DNA from: Monosporascus cannonballus
Taxonomy: Eukaryota; Ascomycota; Sordariomycetes; Xylariales
Length of the DNA: 64,000 nucleotides
NCBI GenBank assembly: GCA_004154925.1
Contig: QJNS01000708.1
Location: forward strand, 124,001 to 188,000
Reading direction: 5' to 3'
How positions within the stretch are numbered: the first letter of the stretch is position 1; each line of letters opens with the position of its first letter. This document shows positions 47,770 to 60,146 of the stretch, one piece after another. Below the pieces are notes generated by a model. That model did not search any database. It was given only the letters and a program-made list of their open reading frames with translations, and had not been told where the DNA came from. A program made the position numbers and the translations under genes.

Positions 47770-48448
47770 TAACCAGCTGCTAAATATTTTTTAAAGTTAT
47801 AGTTCGAAAATATCGATACCATTGTTTATCGTCCTTATTATCTCCGGTACGGTTTGGAAAATCAAATCCCTTATAACACATACGGGTAATTCGTACGTAA
47901 ATATATTATTTCCATTTTTCGTAATCGAAATATTTTCGTCCTTAACAGTATATGGCATACATTTTTTCGTATCGATCAAGGGTTCCGGGACAAACCTTTT
48001 CTGTCCAGTTCTAGTATTTACGTAATTATTTTTATAATATTTTTTATTATACTTATAATATTTGTTAAACTAGCTTCCTAGTTTCTCGCATTTTTCGTCG
48101 AATTTCTTATCGTAATAATTCTTATTAGGCCTTTTCCTATAGGCCTAATACATACTTGGCTTAGATTATGTTAATAACTTTACTATCGTTTCCTTAATTA
48201 TTCTTAAATTGTTCTTCCGGTACAAATATCTAATTATCCTATCGTAGCTTCTTAGGTTTCTTATACTTATAGGCCTTATATCCCATTTTACCATAATTAA
48301 AGCATTTAATCTAATTCTAGTCTTATTTATAAGTAACGCTAAGTTCCATAAATCCTAATACCGTTCCATAAGAAGTAAAAGGCGTATCTCGTTTTTTCCC
48401 CTGGTTAAAGTTATTATACCCCGATTATAAAACGTATTATCCCTGTTT
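47770..48448 (-). pseudogene. Gag C-terminal part of element B
   Basis: Minus-strand sequence homologous to 8,960-9,660 of element A, including the zinc-knuckle region near 48,300. It was separated from its N-terminal part (55,780-56,433) by insertion of element D. Confidence 0.7.
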
Positions 48449-48453
48449 CTTTT

Positions 48454-48659
48454 TGTGAAAATACAGCCTTTATGAGGATGAGGCTGGCAGCCGACCAGCC
48501 ACCGATCAGCCACCGACTTACTTACTAATATAAATCTATCATCTGGCAGCTAATGGGAAACGCCAGATGAAAATAACCTAATATATTCATTTTTTGTAAT
48601 TTACTTTACGACTAGTCGGAAATTACTTTACCCAGTTTATAATTATTTATTATTTTATA
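48454..48659 (+). repeat. 5' LTR of element D
   Basis: 206 bp from TGTGAAAATACAGCC to ATTATTTTATA (RIP form of ATTATCTTACA). The GC-normal start includes CGACCAGCCACCGATCAGCC. Confidence 0.88.
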
Positions 48660-51600
48660 AGTTTTCCATTTATTATAGAAAATAACGTAATAATTACCAA
48701 AAGCAAAGCTTATTAATTATAAAACGAACTTAAGTTGTTAATCGAAAAAACCGCCGATCGAAACCCAATCGACGAACGATCGATTACGGTACGGAAACAG
48801 GCGAAAAGATCTATAACAAAACCTTAACGGGCAAAAAACCATGGTTCCCGGGATCCCGAATTACCTTATATATATAATAAAAATATGTTTTAATAACCGT
48901 TAATTAAACGGTCAGAAAACGGGCGTAATATAACGACCGCGTCCCGGAGCTTAAAGCAAAAAAAGATTAAACCCTTTAATAATAATCAAATTTTAGACAT
49001 TATCCGTTAACAAAATAAATAATATTTGAAATTATTTCGACAGTTAACCGAAAACTAAATAATAATATAAATTAAAAAGAATTAATAAAATAATTATAAT
49101 ATCGTTACAAAAATTTAAAGGCGTTAAGCGAACACCGTATTATAATTATTCGAAACTTTTCAAATGCGTATTAATTAAAAAAAGATTATATAAAAATTAT
49201 TACGGAAACTTACGTTAAAAAGTTAGGGCAAAATGTTTTTACTTATATTTAATAAGTTAGAGACCATATAGACGTTTTTATTATAAATACTTAATAATTA
49301 TATTACGTTATACTTAATTATTTTAATTATGAAAAAAAATTAAAAATAAAAACCTTTTAGATTGTTATTAAGAAATATTACGAAATTTTATTTTTTTCGA
49401 CAAGAAATATAAAGAATAAATTTTGGAATTATGATAATAATATAATTAATTGCCGCTAAACTTTTACGTTAAATGGAAACTTTTGGTTTATAAAAAAAGT
49501 TTATAAATACTATTAATCTGCAAAACGATCGAAATAATAAATGTTTTATTTTTGATTATTTTTATAAATTAATATTAAGGTCACAGAACATTTTATTATG
49601 AAAAAACGTTAAATTAAAACGAATTAATAATATAGCAAATAAAGCAAAGTATTATTAAAATACTTAAAAAAACAAAGGAAAGCTGATTTTTTTTACTAAA
49701 GGTATTAATAAGGATAAACGATTTTAGTTTAATATTTTCGAGAAAAAATTTTTAACGCAAATTAAAAACGTTACGTAAAAATAATACGGACCATGAATAT
49801 TTTTATATTCGAAAAATAAATAATTACCGATTTATTTCCGACTAAAATAAATCCGTATAACTTAATATCCTTAATTTTTATAAGGGTTTATTTAAATATT
49901 ATAATTATAAAAGATTAAGTTATAAAAGCGTAAATTATAAATTAAAAAAAGATACGAAAACCTTATTATCTCGGCTATACAAAAACTAATTTTTAAAAGC
50001 CGTATAAAACGTTATAATATATAACGATACATGACATTAATCCCTGAACGTAAACCTCAAAATAGAATTAAACTAAGCGTATATGTCCAATTTATTTCGA
50101 TTAATAATTATCAAACGGTCGGAATAAAATTGTTTTTTAAGGAAAAACTATATATTAAAAAAATACGAGAAATATAATAATGCAAATAAATATATATACT
50201 GGAGTATAAATAAATATTATAAGTAAAAGCTTAATAAGAAAATTTAATTTCTAATTAATTTCCGTAAATATTCCGGGCCTTATCGGCGTTAACGGTACGT
50301 ATATTAAATATTATAATATTTATGCGATTTTTATTAGCATAATAAATAATAAAGGAAACGAACGAAAATCTAAGCAAATTTATTTTGTAATACGTTATAA
50401 TCGGAAAACGTTTAATTTCTTATTATCCAAATTAAAAATAAGTAGGTTAAACGTCTTATTAGATATAGTTATATATTAATAGTTATATAGATTATTATAC
50501 AAAGTTAACAAATAAGAAATTACAAATTTAACGTTTTTCAGTAAGCAAATTTATACCGTTAATTTAATAAGCTTAACCGAAAAGCTAGATATTTTAAATT
50601 CGAGGAATAATAGGAATAAGGGATAACCAATTTCCTTATATACTTAAAGAATTTTCGGCAAATATATTCCGAAAAACTAACGAAAAAAATATTGTAATTG
50701 TTAGCGGTAAAATATATATTAAATTTGATCTTAAGAAAAATATCTCTATTCGGCTTAATTTATTTTAAATTGAAAACTTGAAGGAAAATATTTAAAAAAA
50801 AGAATATATCCGAAAAAACCTAAAAATAGGCTGGATACGTTATTCGAAAACGGATATAAAAATACCAGGATTATTTATGCCTAAAAAAGATAATAATTTC
50901 CGATTATATATTAATTATAAGGGGTTAAATCGGGTAATAATAAAAAATCGATATTTTTTACTGTTAATTTTAAAAGTAATAATTCGCCTGAAGTTAATTA
51001 AAGTATTTTCGAAAATTAATTTTAAAGATATTTATTATTATATTAAAATTAAAAAAGCAATTAATAAAATTTATTTTCGATTACGGTATGGCTAATTTAA
51101 ATATATAGTTATATTATTTAATTTTATTAATGTGTTAATTATATTTTAGGTTTATATATATAAAATATTAATTAAATTAATTAATTATATATGTTTGATA
51201 TATTTAAATAATATAATTATTTATTCGGATAATAAAAACATATGCGAAGTACTTCTAGTTAATTTAGGACCGGTTATTATAATATTATTTATTTGCTAAA
51301 ATATTTAAATGCGAATTTCTTTTTTAAAAAAAATAAAATTTTTAAAATTTGTAATTAATACCGACGGTATGGAAATAAACTGCCGATAAATCGATATTAT
51401 CGAAATGTAGCTAAAGCCAAGATTAATTTATAATATTTAAATATTTTTCAGATTTTCGAATTTTTATTTAAAATTTATCGTTTATTATTCGTATATTACC
51501 GAACTTATTATTAAGTTTTTAATAAAAGTATAAAGCAAAAGTAAAGTAATAATATTCCGATAATCGGAAGAAATTAAAAAAACGTTCCGAAATTTAAACA

Positions 51601-54600
51601 ATATCTTTTAGTTACCGACTATTTTCCGATATTGGGATAATATTAAAAACATTAGGGTCGAAATAAACGCCATAGTAAAAATTATTTTAAGAATACTTTT
51701 ATAAAAATACGAAAGATATTAATATATAATTATATATTAATTGCGAAAATTAAGGCCAATAAAAAACGGTAAGTTATAAGGTGATAAAAATTATTAACGA
51801 TTATAAAAAATTTAAAATATTAGCAGTAATACTTTAAAAATACGGAAAAGAATTTCTTAATATTTACCGATTATATAACGTTAAAAAATATAGTAAAAAT
51901 GCCGGTACGTAATTTTAAAAAGAGGTTGACCTAATAAGTTTATTATTTTACGTAATTTGATTTTAAGATTTAATACTGACCGAGCGTTATTAATTTGGCA
52001 AATAAATTATTTAAATACCCGGATTATATATTAAGGGAAATTGTATATAAAAACGTAATTTTTATGTTATTTAAGAAATTAGAATTTACGAATAATATGT
52101 CGGAAAACGTACGAAAAACTGTCGAAAATATATATCGTAATTTAAAATATTATAAAAAAGTAAAAGGTTTTATAAAAATAATATAAAATTTGTTCGTTAT
52201 AAAATTCTTAAATAAATTTTAAGTAACGGAAATTTAAGTAATTATTATCCGCGTAAAAATAGCAGAAAACCTTTATTATACGATTATAAAAGGATTTCGA
52301 GAAAAAGAAATTAAGAAATTATATATTTACTGAATTTATCGTTTACGAATAATAATATAAGTATAAATTATAATAATAATACGATTAACGGTTAAATAAT
52401 AATGACCGTAAATTATAATCGTATTACGATCGGATTCCAAAAAATTTTTTTAAAAAAAAGAAATTAATATTAAAGTTATTATTTATACTTAATATGTTTT
52501 ACTTTTTATTAATAATTTTACGATTAGGTTTAAAAACTGTAACTTAAGGATTCAAATATTATAAAATGAATATAAATAATTAAATATTAAGCCGGAATAA
52601 AAAGGATATTTTTTACGTTTAAATAAGGTTTTATATTATCGGAATAAATTTATAATTCCGTTGTAAAACGTTTTAGGAAAATAATTAATTAATTAATATT
52701 ATAATAATTTAAAAACAAAATATATAAGATATATCCGTACGTTAATATTTATAATTAAAAGAATTTATTAGGAAAATATAACGAACGATATCCGAAAATA
52801 TATTAAATAATATCCAAATTATTAGGGCATAATAAATGTACGCTATAAGTTATATAGATAAATATATTTTTTGTTATTATTTAAATAATTTTTTTAAAAA
52901 TTTTCGTTAAATCTTTTTACGAGATTTCTTAAAATTTAGGTTTTAACGGGCTAGAGTATAATGTAATTTTATTAATTGTTAAACGTTTTATAAAATTAAA
53001 ATTATTTATTATTATAATTAAAATCTTAACCGTAACCAAATTAATTCGATTATTTTACGATGAGGTTAAATACAAATTTAATACGTTAATTAAATTTTTA
53101 ACGATAAAAATAAATTATTAATAAATTGATTTTAAGCGGAATTTTGCAAAAAAATAAAAAGTAAAATGGCGAATATGAACCGTTTATTATTTATAAACTG
53201 ATAAGTAAACGGAACGTATTTATTAAATTTTAAAATATTATTATTATATTTATGTTAATAAATATTAAAATAATTAAATAACATATTACAAAATACGAAA
53301 TTTATATATAATAATATGCAAAATACGTTTATTAATTATTTTCCTTTTGAAATTTTATATAAGAATTATTTAAAGATTATAAAGTACTTTTTATAATAAT
53401 TTAAAAAAGAGGTATAAAAAATTAAAAAAGTATTTTAAAAAATGGTAATTATTTATTAAGTAATATTCGAATATTAGGAAAAAGTAATAGCAATCCAGAA
53501 AAGGTATTATAATTAATATTATATGTTTATAAAATTTAATATTTAAAAAAAATAGAAAATTTATATTTATTTGTATCCGGGTTACGATTAAAGAATAAAT
53601 AAGTTTTTAAACGTATTAAAAAAGTTTTGTAGTAAATATTAACGAATATATAATATATTTTTAATATTTTTATTAAATTCGTAATATAACCGGAAACCGA
53701 GTAATATTTAAATAATATTATCAAACTTAATAAAAAATGAAAAGAATAAATAATAAAGGATATTGTTTGTTATTAAGATAACCGGAGATAATGCAAATAT
53801 TTAATTAAATAAAAAAAAATAACCCGTTAAATATAATACGTAAAAATTTCGAAAATATTTTAAATAAGTATTTAAAATATTATAATATTACGAAAAAAAT
53901 TAAATACGTATATAGGAAATAAGATAATATAAAAATTGCAAAATAATAATAATATAATAGGAAATTAATTATTTAATAATTATAAGAAGTTTTAAAAAAT
54001 AATTTAAATAAATTCAAGATATTAATATTAAAATATTACTTAATTATATAATTATTGTTAAGTTTTTAATAAATAATTACCTTATTATATAATAATTAAA
54101 AATTAACAAACGACGTAAAAAGATTTAATTTTTTTTTTGAAACTAAAATTTCGTATTTAATTATTAAGTTTTACGTTAATTAACTTTTAATAAGCGTATT
54201 AGGGAAATTAATATAAAAATATCGAACAATAATCGGAAAATATACAACGGCAAAAAACGGGTACGTTTATTAAATTTGCTGGGCATAAAATTTAAAAAAA
54301 AATTAAAAACGTTTTATTTTATTTAAAACAACAAGGCCTAAATAATTAGAATATAGTTTATTATTAATCGAAAATAAGGCGTTATTTTTAAAATGTTTAA
54401 TGTATTTAGATTTGGTAATAACTTTATTAAATGAAGCTATTTTTAAATTATAATTATTAATAAATATTAAAATTTCGTTAAAATATTAAATAACGAATAA
54501 AATATATTTGTAAGTGGAGAACGTAATAATATAATAATTTTTAAAGGTTATTTTATTTATAAAGACATTTTAAAATTATATTTAATCGAAAATTAATTGC

Positions 54601-55568
54601 GAAATAATAAAAAAACGATCGTAATATTTATAAAAAGGATTTAAGTTTGTAAATTTATAAAATGACGTTAAAATTAAATTTTCGTAATTATAACGGATGA
54701 TCGGAAATCGATTTTCGTTATATTAAAAAAAATGATATTTTTTAATAATAATTATGTTAAAAGTAAGTTCGGCCTTATAAAGAATATCGAGTCGACGACT
54801 AATTGCAATTATGTCGGAACGTTCGTATTAAGTATTTGTAATACGAACTTTTTCGAATTTATTAATTAAATCTTAATTATCGGTACCGAATTAAAAAATT
54901 ATTTAAACGGTTTTTTTAAGGATAATTAAAATTTGAACGAAAATTAAATAATAATATTAATAATATTAGAAATAATTATTTATTACGCGAAAGTTGTATA
55001 ATAATAATTAATTACGACGTAATTTAAATTATTCGAAATTTAAACGTAAATCGTATGGTAATCGAAATAATATTATATTACGTAAATATAATATGGTTTA
55101 TTGCCGTCCGTAATACGATTAATATTTATTTTATTATCGGCATGAAAAAAATAACGTTAAAAGAAATATTAATTTTTCTTAATATTAAAATATTATTTTT
55201 TTGAAATTTCTTATGAAAAAAAGATATAACGAACAGAAATAATACGTAAAATAAACGGAAAAAGCGAAACGAAAATAAAAAAAACGAAAAACTAAACGGA
55301 ATGCGTACGTAAAAAAAAAATAAAAATATAGGTACGAAAAGAGAAAAAAAAAGGTAAGTAAAATAAGGTTAAAAACAGATTATAATAAAAGACTTGGCGG
55401 AATATAATTAATTACGTAATATAAAAAATATTAATTATTACGGAAATTACTTATAATATAATATAACGGTAAATTATTGGCAAATATACGCAACTAAATT
55501 TACAAAACGCGTTATATCAAATTAATAATAATATTGTTAAGAATTAACAATTTAAAAAAGGAAACAAT
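48660..55568 (+). pseudogene. gag-pol of element D, RIP-broken
   Basis: RT is legible at 50,877-51,095 (PKKDNNFRLYINYKGLNRV, then KVFSKINFKDIYYYIKIKK). It continues to the catalytic site at 51,201-51,212, which now reads YLNN followed by IIIYSD, so both catalytic Asp codons have become Asn through G-to-A change. An integrase core lies near 52,960-53,170 (VKRFIKLKLF, LFYDEVKYKFNT). About 2 kb between there and the 3' LTR (53.5-55.5 kb) has no recognisable domain. Gag should occupy about 49.0-50.3 kb. Confidence 0.8.
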
Positions 55569-55774
55569 TATAAAAATATAACCTTTATAAGAATAAAACT
55601 AATAATTAACCAGTTATCGATTAATTACTGACCCACTTACTAATATAAATTTACTATCTAGCAGCTAATAGGAAATACCAGATAGAAATAACCTAATACA
55701 CTTACTTCTTGGAATTTACTTTACGACCGGTTAGAGATCACCTTATCTAGCTCGCAACTATCCATTATCTTACA
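55569..55774 (+). repeat. 3' LTR of element D
   Basis: 206 bp from TATAAAAATATAACC to TCCATTATCTTACA, followed by target duplication CTTTT. Confidence 0.88.
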
Positions 55775-55779
55775 CTTTT

Positions 55780-56433
55780 ATTGTTTTTCAAACTATCGAT
55801 TATTAATCTTAATTATCTTTGTAATATACCGGTTTAAGGTAACTAATCGTTTAATCCGAATAATCTTATTTTTTATATTATTTTTTAACCTTTTATAAAA
55901 TAAGTTAATAAAGGTATCGGCTTCGTTATTTCCTCATTCGGCCTTAGCCACAAAACTTTTAAAGGTTACGGCGTATTTAAACGCAAATCCTTTTTATCGG
56001 AATTATAAGAATTATTAGGCCATAAATTATTTTTTATTTGGATTGCCGAAATTATCGGGCACCTTATCCTCGAAATTAATATAAAATTAAAAATATCTTA
56101 TTAATAAAAATTTTTTATCTAATTTTCTTATTTCTAAGAAATTTTTCATAATAAGTTCAAATTAATTAACCGTATTTCCCGTTAAATATGCTCCTATTAC
56201 TAAAACCTTATCCGCTAAATTATTAAGATCCAGAAAACGAAAATAAATTCGCGCCTAAGTTAAAAAGGTTTAAAGATTATTTTTTCCATTATAAGGTTCC
56301 GGTTTTCTAAATTTTATATAGGCAGAAAAGGCTTAAGTAAGTGGCATAACCTTAATTTATCGGATTTTTTTTCCAGTTCCCGAATTCGGGCCTAAAATTA
56401 CTAAATAAAGGTTTCTTAAGCGCTGGTCGACAT
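55780..56433 (-). pseudogene. Gag N-terminal part of element B
   Basis: Minus strand from ATG at 56,433-56,431: MSTSA followed by a TAA where A reads likewise mutated, then a reading resembling F-x-A-R-I-R-E-L-E-K. It lies 60 bp inside the 5' LTR. It is interrupted at 55,775 by element D and continues at 48,448. Confidence 0.7.
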
Positions 56434-56493
56434 TTTGACAATATTAAATATTATTCAGAATTTAACGGTATTATTAAATAAAAATTTGTAACG

Positions 56494-56869
56494 TATAACG
56501 ATTAAAAAGTTTAACGAATTATTAAACCTTAATCGTACGGGTTTATATTAACAAAAATATCGTGGAAATCTAAGCAATAAATACAGTAATCGTATTACGT
56601 TTTGTATTACTAAAAATACCTTACGTAACGAATTATTATTATAAGCTAAAATTATTTAAATTATGGAAATAATAAATATATATATTTTTCTTTTTTTTGC
56701 CTTAATTATTTATAATTATACGGTTGGTGGTAATCATAATCGCTTGCGATTCTCTTTAATTATTTCTGATTACTGGCTTGGCAGTGATTACCGTCACGTA
56801 ACCTATGAGGTAGTCCGTGTGATCCTTGTTTGACCGTTTCTTGAAGCCGAAGTTTGTTGGATCGTAACA
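56494..56869 (-). repeat. 5' LTR of element B
   Basis: 376 bp from TATAACGATTAAAAAG to GGATCGTAACA in window orientation; the U3 portion (56,740-56,869) is nearly unmutated. Confidence 0.92.
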
Positions 56870-56874
56870 TTATG

Positions 56875-57079
56875 CGAACTTTTTATTTCAAAAAGTAATT
56901 AGGATTAATAGATATTACAGAAATTTTTAATTAATAAAAGAACGTTTTACGAAAGACTTTTAAAAAAATTAATTAATTAAAAAGATTTAATTACCGGAAA
57001 AAAAGTTAAATAAATAATTATGGCTTTAGGAGTTATAATAATTAATACCGTAAATATTTTAAGATATTAAAGAGGTGTA
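56875..57079. other. AT-rich spacer, nothing identified
   Basis: About 200 bp of AT-converted sequence between element B and the multi-hairpin repeat. No feature was seen. Confidence 0.4.
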
Positions 57080-57620
57080 TTAGCTAGCAGGAGGTGCTTT
57101 AGCATTCTATATACGGAAGATTCTTTTTGATCGGAACATATATGTTCCGGGACTAGATCACCTTAAAGTGCAGTGTGCGTTCTAGTATGACGGCTATGCG
57201 GTTTAACCAACTATTAAACCTTAAGTCGATAGGTTTATGTTAGCAGGAGTATCGTGGGAATCTGAGCAATAAATATAATAACATATTACGTTTCGTAATG
57301 CCAAAAGTGCCTTGGATAACGATATTATATTATAAGCCGAAGTTATTTAAATTATGGAATTAATAAGCGTATATATTTTTTTCCTTTTTGGTTTAATTAT
57401 TCGTAATTACGCCGTTGGTGGTGATTACGATCATTTGGGATCACCTTTGATCACTAATAATCACTGGCTTGGCAGTGATCACCGTCACGTGACCCGGGAG
57501 GTGGCCCGTGTGCTCCCTGCCTGACCGTTTCTTGAGACCGGAGCTTGTCGGGTCGTAACATCTAGAGCACCTGCAACTAGTCATCAATATACACACAACT
57601 GATGTCCCTTATATCTGACA
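57080..57620. repeat. second copy of the multi-hairpin repeat, split by a solo LTR
   Basis: 57,080-57,180 matches 37,732-37,835 (GCTAGCAG, TATACGGAAGATT, GATCGGAACATATATG, ACTAGATCACCTTAAAGTGC). 57,561-57,620 matches its continuation (CACCTGCAACTAGT). The left half of the foldback is missing. The two parts are separated by the A-family solo LTR. Confidence 0.75.
57186..57560 (-). repeat. solo LTR, element A family, at the edge of the AT-rich block
   Basis: 375 bp with a perfect duplication TCTAG at 57,181-57,185 and 57,561-57,565. The uninterrupted homologous site at about 37,828-37,840 confirms the empty sequence. The half facing the AT-rich block is RIP-mutated, the half facing normal DNA is intact. 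Confidence 0.93.
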
Positions 57621-58300
57621 ACTCTCTTGTTCACTACTAGCCCGCCAAAAGCCAACCCGAAAGTGCCCTTCTTAAATATGCCGTGTTCCGAATACCGTAG
57701 TCTGCCGCGACGCCAATATAATTTGGCTTTTTTGCACTTACATCAACCATTCTAACGGCATGTCGTCCTTGCCAGCTCCAAAAGAGGCCTCGGTTGCGAT
57801 TGCCCGATTGCGAAGCAATTTGCTTCGCTCCGAGCATGTGGTGCCGTATCATTTTTCAACTTCACTACGGCCAAGCTACCAACCATTAGCGCCTACAACA
57901 CGCTTTACGCCGCCAGGTAATTGCAGTACATAAGAATCTGTAGGATTTTGAACCAGAAGGTGAGGTTACCCTGGAATACGGAAAGAGGCAATCGTTGAGA
58001 ATTTGTATGGAAAAAACGTAAAGGGTATGCTCAATCAAAAAAGATGGAAATTTCAAGGTGTATCGTAAGCGACTATATTTCTATATCGAAGCTATCAGCT
58101 CTCAGCTGGGGAAATACTGGGCTATATATTAGAATAGCTATATTAATAAGCCAATCATTCACTTATTAATCCACCCCTTCATTATTAAGTATGCAATTAA
58201 TAAGAGAAGGATTAAATGATGTAATAAAAAAAGAAGGATTTCCCTAGACTAAGCCACCTCGGATAGAGGTAGAACCACTTTTCTCTGGAGCAAAACTCCG
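57621..58300. other. normal-composition region, no assigned gene
   Basis: A 71-codon minus-strand frame (57,637-57,852) is open but unrecognised and may be a fragment. 58,100-58,240 is a local AT-rich patch. I see no RNA gene or repeat boundary. Confidence 0.4.
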
Positions 58301-59482
58301 GATTTCTAGAAATCTCGACTCCGCGCTTCTCTTCCTTCTGAAGACCGCCGCCGATAAAACTTAGCCCTTTCGGCTCAGCGGTCATAACCTCGCCTTCACC
58401 CCGGCCGGCCAAGAGGGCCGAAGTTTCCCAGCGTCGTCAGACGCCGACCTCGGGAAAACAGGTACCGCTCCGAGTGCCAGAGTCGGAGACCAAGCGCGTC
58501 TCGTGGCCCGAAGAGTTCAAGTGGGTGCTGCCGCTCGGCCGCCTGGCCCGTCTCGAGTCGTCTGCCCCCATCGATGTGTCGTTCTTTACCTCGCTAAACT
58601 ACGACGCCCGCCGCACTGTCTACGACGCCTTTTGGCAGGAGGCCGGCCTTCGACAGCTCATCTTCTGCCCGTCTGTTTCGCGCACCAAGCAGGCGAAGGA
58701 GATGCACAATTGCTACACCATATCAACGAAACGCGACGACATGCCTTCGCGACGACGATCGCCTGTGGCCACTGGGAGTGTCGTGATCGAGACGTAGACG
58801 AGAAGCCGTCCCGGACTCCGATTGTCAGACCTCATCTCATTGATGGAGACACGCAAATTCGGGTGCATGGAGATCTCGGAGCATCACTACCGGTCCGTCA
58901 CCGTCACCTTCGGGAGCTTCCCAGGGACGCAAGTGTTTTTCGATTGCACCACCAAGTCGGTGCTCGGCAGGATCCGCGCTGTCGCCTTCATTGCGCACAT
59001 GCTTCCGCGGAATCCCAAGGCCTGCCAGCGCTTCGCCAACGGCCAGTACTTGCAGATAGAGGAGGGGGACAACATTGCTCTCTTCAAGCGGTTCCCCCAA
59101 GCTAGAGACGGTAGAGATTAACTTCTACCCGAGCATCATCTTCACCGTGGCGACCCGCCCGTCGGAGGCCATCAAGCCGCTGGAGCAGCTCGCTGTCTCC
59201 AACATCACTGTCAGCACTCCCAACATGGTGTACAGTACCACGGGCGATATTGGACTCTCGCTCATGTCGCGGCTGAGCGATGACCGCAAGCCCACATTAC
59301 GGAGACCGGATCTATCGGCGAGGCAGGCACAGATGAGCTGCAGGGAGTCTTTTGCCTCAGTCATGAGGGCTGCAGACAGGCCAAGGTTGCCAATTGCTAA
59401 TTCGTCGATCGTCAGGTTGCACCTCCGGAATGAAGGGGAGCTATCGGGTTATGGCTTCAACGGTACGGGCACTAATGTGTAA
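58300..59482 (+). pseudogene. unrecognised gene, probably frameshifted
   Basis: Three consecutive plus-strand frames look like one broken coding region. The first is open from about 58,320 to a stop at 58,795-58,797 (KRVSWPEEFKWVLPLGRLA, IDVSFFTSLNYDARRTVYD). The second is 58,822-59,121 (HHYRSVTVTFGSFPGTQVFF, FIAHMLPRNPKACQRF). The third is about 59,095-59,482 (LETVEINFYPSIIFTVATRP, LAVSNITVSTPNMVYST). None starts with ATG, composition is GC-rich and codon use looks coding. Frames two and three overlap by a one-base slip near 59,095. I know no family for it; introns rather than frameshifts could explain the first junction. Confidence 0.45.
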
Positions 59483-60146
59483 TGTCTTTTCATCAGGGGT
59501 TGCGACGCAGCCAGGTTATCTCACTTGTACTCACCCAGCTTGTATTTTAGCTACCGCTTAAAGCACTCTCCTAGAGAATGATGAGAGTGTTCCACTCGCA
59601 CGGTTTCCTGCGGGATTGTGTGTATGTGACGACAAATTGATCACATATCCCGGGGGGTCATCTTACAGACAACTAAGAGGTGAAGATGTTTGCTGAGTAT
59701 AGATGTGCTGCCATGGTGCTAAGCAGCTCATCTCCTGTGACCGTACAGTACGAGTTATATAGAGTCTACTTATCTTCCATGATTGTCAATGAATGTGTAA
59801 CGTGGAAAAAGTAGCCTTTAGTACGCCAGATTCAGTGGAAGCTATCAGGAGCAAGCGTATATTATGTGTGTACCATTGGTGGCTGTAGTTACTTATGGCT
59901 TTTCGGGAACTTTGACTGTGCTCTTACTGACCTCTCTGGAACACAGGCCACAACATGATCAGCATTTCCCGGTCTCTGTTCCGCGACTCTCCGCACTTCC
60001 ATGGCCCCCCGGGCACCCGCCAGCGGTAACGTGAGTATCATCTTTCGCCCTCTTGCTTGCCTGTCCTTCTGCTGGGTTGCCATAGACATGGGTTTTCCCA
60101 CTTCTCCCAAGACTCAGCGTGCACTGCCTAGGGACGCTCCAGTGTG
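59483..60146. other. intergenic, no gene seen
   Basis: Normal composition between two convergently oriented broken genes. Short minus-strand frames at 59,889-60,150 lack any recognisable motif. Confidence 0.4.

Larger units (their letters stand above)
48454..55774 (+). mobile_element. element D: Ty3/gypsy-type LTR retrotransposon nested in element B
   Basis: LTRs of 206 bp (48,454-48,659 and 55,569-55,774) with a perfect target duplication CTTTT at 48,449-48,453 and 55,775-55,779. Across the insertion, Gag of element B is colinear with element A. Coding is on the plus strand. It is the same family as element E. Full length is 7,321 bp. Confidence 0.92.
42817..56869 (-). mobile_element. element B: second copy of the element A gypsy family, split by element D
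   Basis: LTRs lie at 42,817-43,190 and 56,494-56,869 with coding on the minus strand. The target duplication reads TTACG (42,812-42,816) and TTATG (56,870-56,874), differing by one C-to-T change. Without element D and its duplication it is about 6.73 kb, matching A. It is less mutated than A in places, so Gag, RNase H and the chromodomain are easier to read here. Confidence 0.92.
7290..57180. other. AT-rich, RIP-mutated heterochromatin-like block of nested transposons
   Basis: Composition changes abruptly near 7290 and the sequence stays dominated by A and T, with very abundant TpA, to about 57.2 kb. Pairs of related repeats inside differ mainly by C-to-T and G-to-A changes; for example the LTR end CGTCACA at 16461 is TGTTATA at 8244. 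RIP is known to do this to duplicated DNA in filamentous ascomycetes. No long open frames survive, so transposon genes here are listed as pseudogenes. The region could be interstitial or pericentric heterochromatin. Confidence 0.88.

Noticed and set aside
53500..55568. An envelope gene in element D
   Set aside because: No signal peptide, transmembrane segment or cysteine pattern could be read; the length alone is not evidence.
7290..57180. CRISPR array or bacterial/mitochondrial origin of the AT-rich DNA
   Set aside because: Repeats are transposons with target duplications, there are no regular spacer arrays, and gypsy, Fot1 and Tc1 genes show nuclear fungal transposons rather than organelle genes.
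7290..57180. Centromere
   Set aside because: RIP-mutated nested transposons are compatible with a fungal centromere, but 50 kb flanked by normal genes is equally typical of interstitial AT-rich blocks; no distinguishing signal is visible in sequence.
57637..57852. 71-residue minus-strand ORF as a gene
   Set aside because: Starts at an ATG and looks slightly coding, but no motif or family was recognised and it lies between repeat debris; too weak to call.
58503..59105. 200-residue Arg/His-rich plus-strand ORF
   Set aside because: It is the out-of-frame shadow of the GC-rich frames at 58,474-58,797 and 58,822-59,121.
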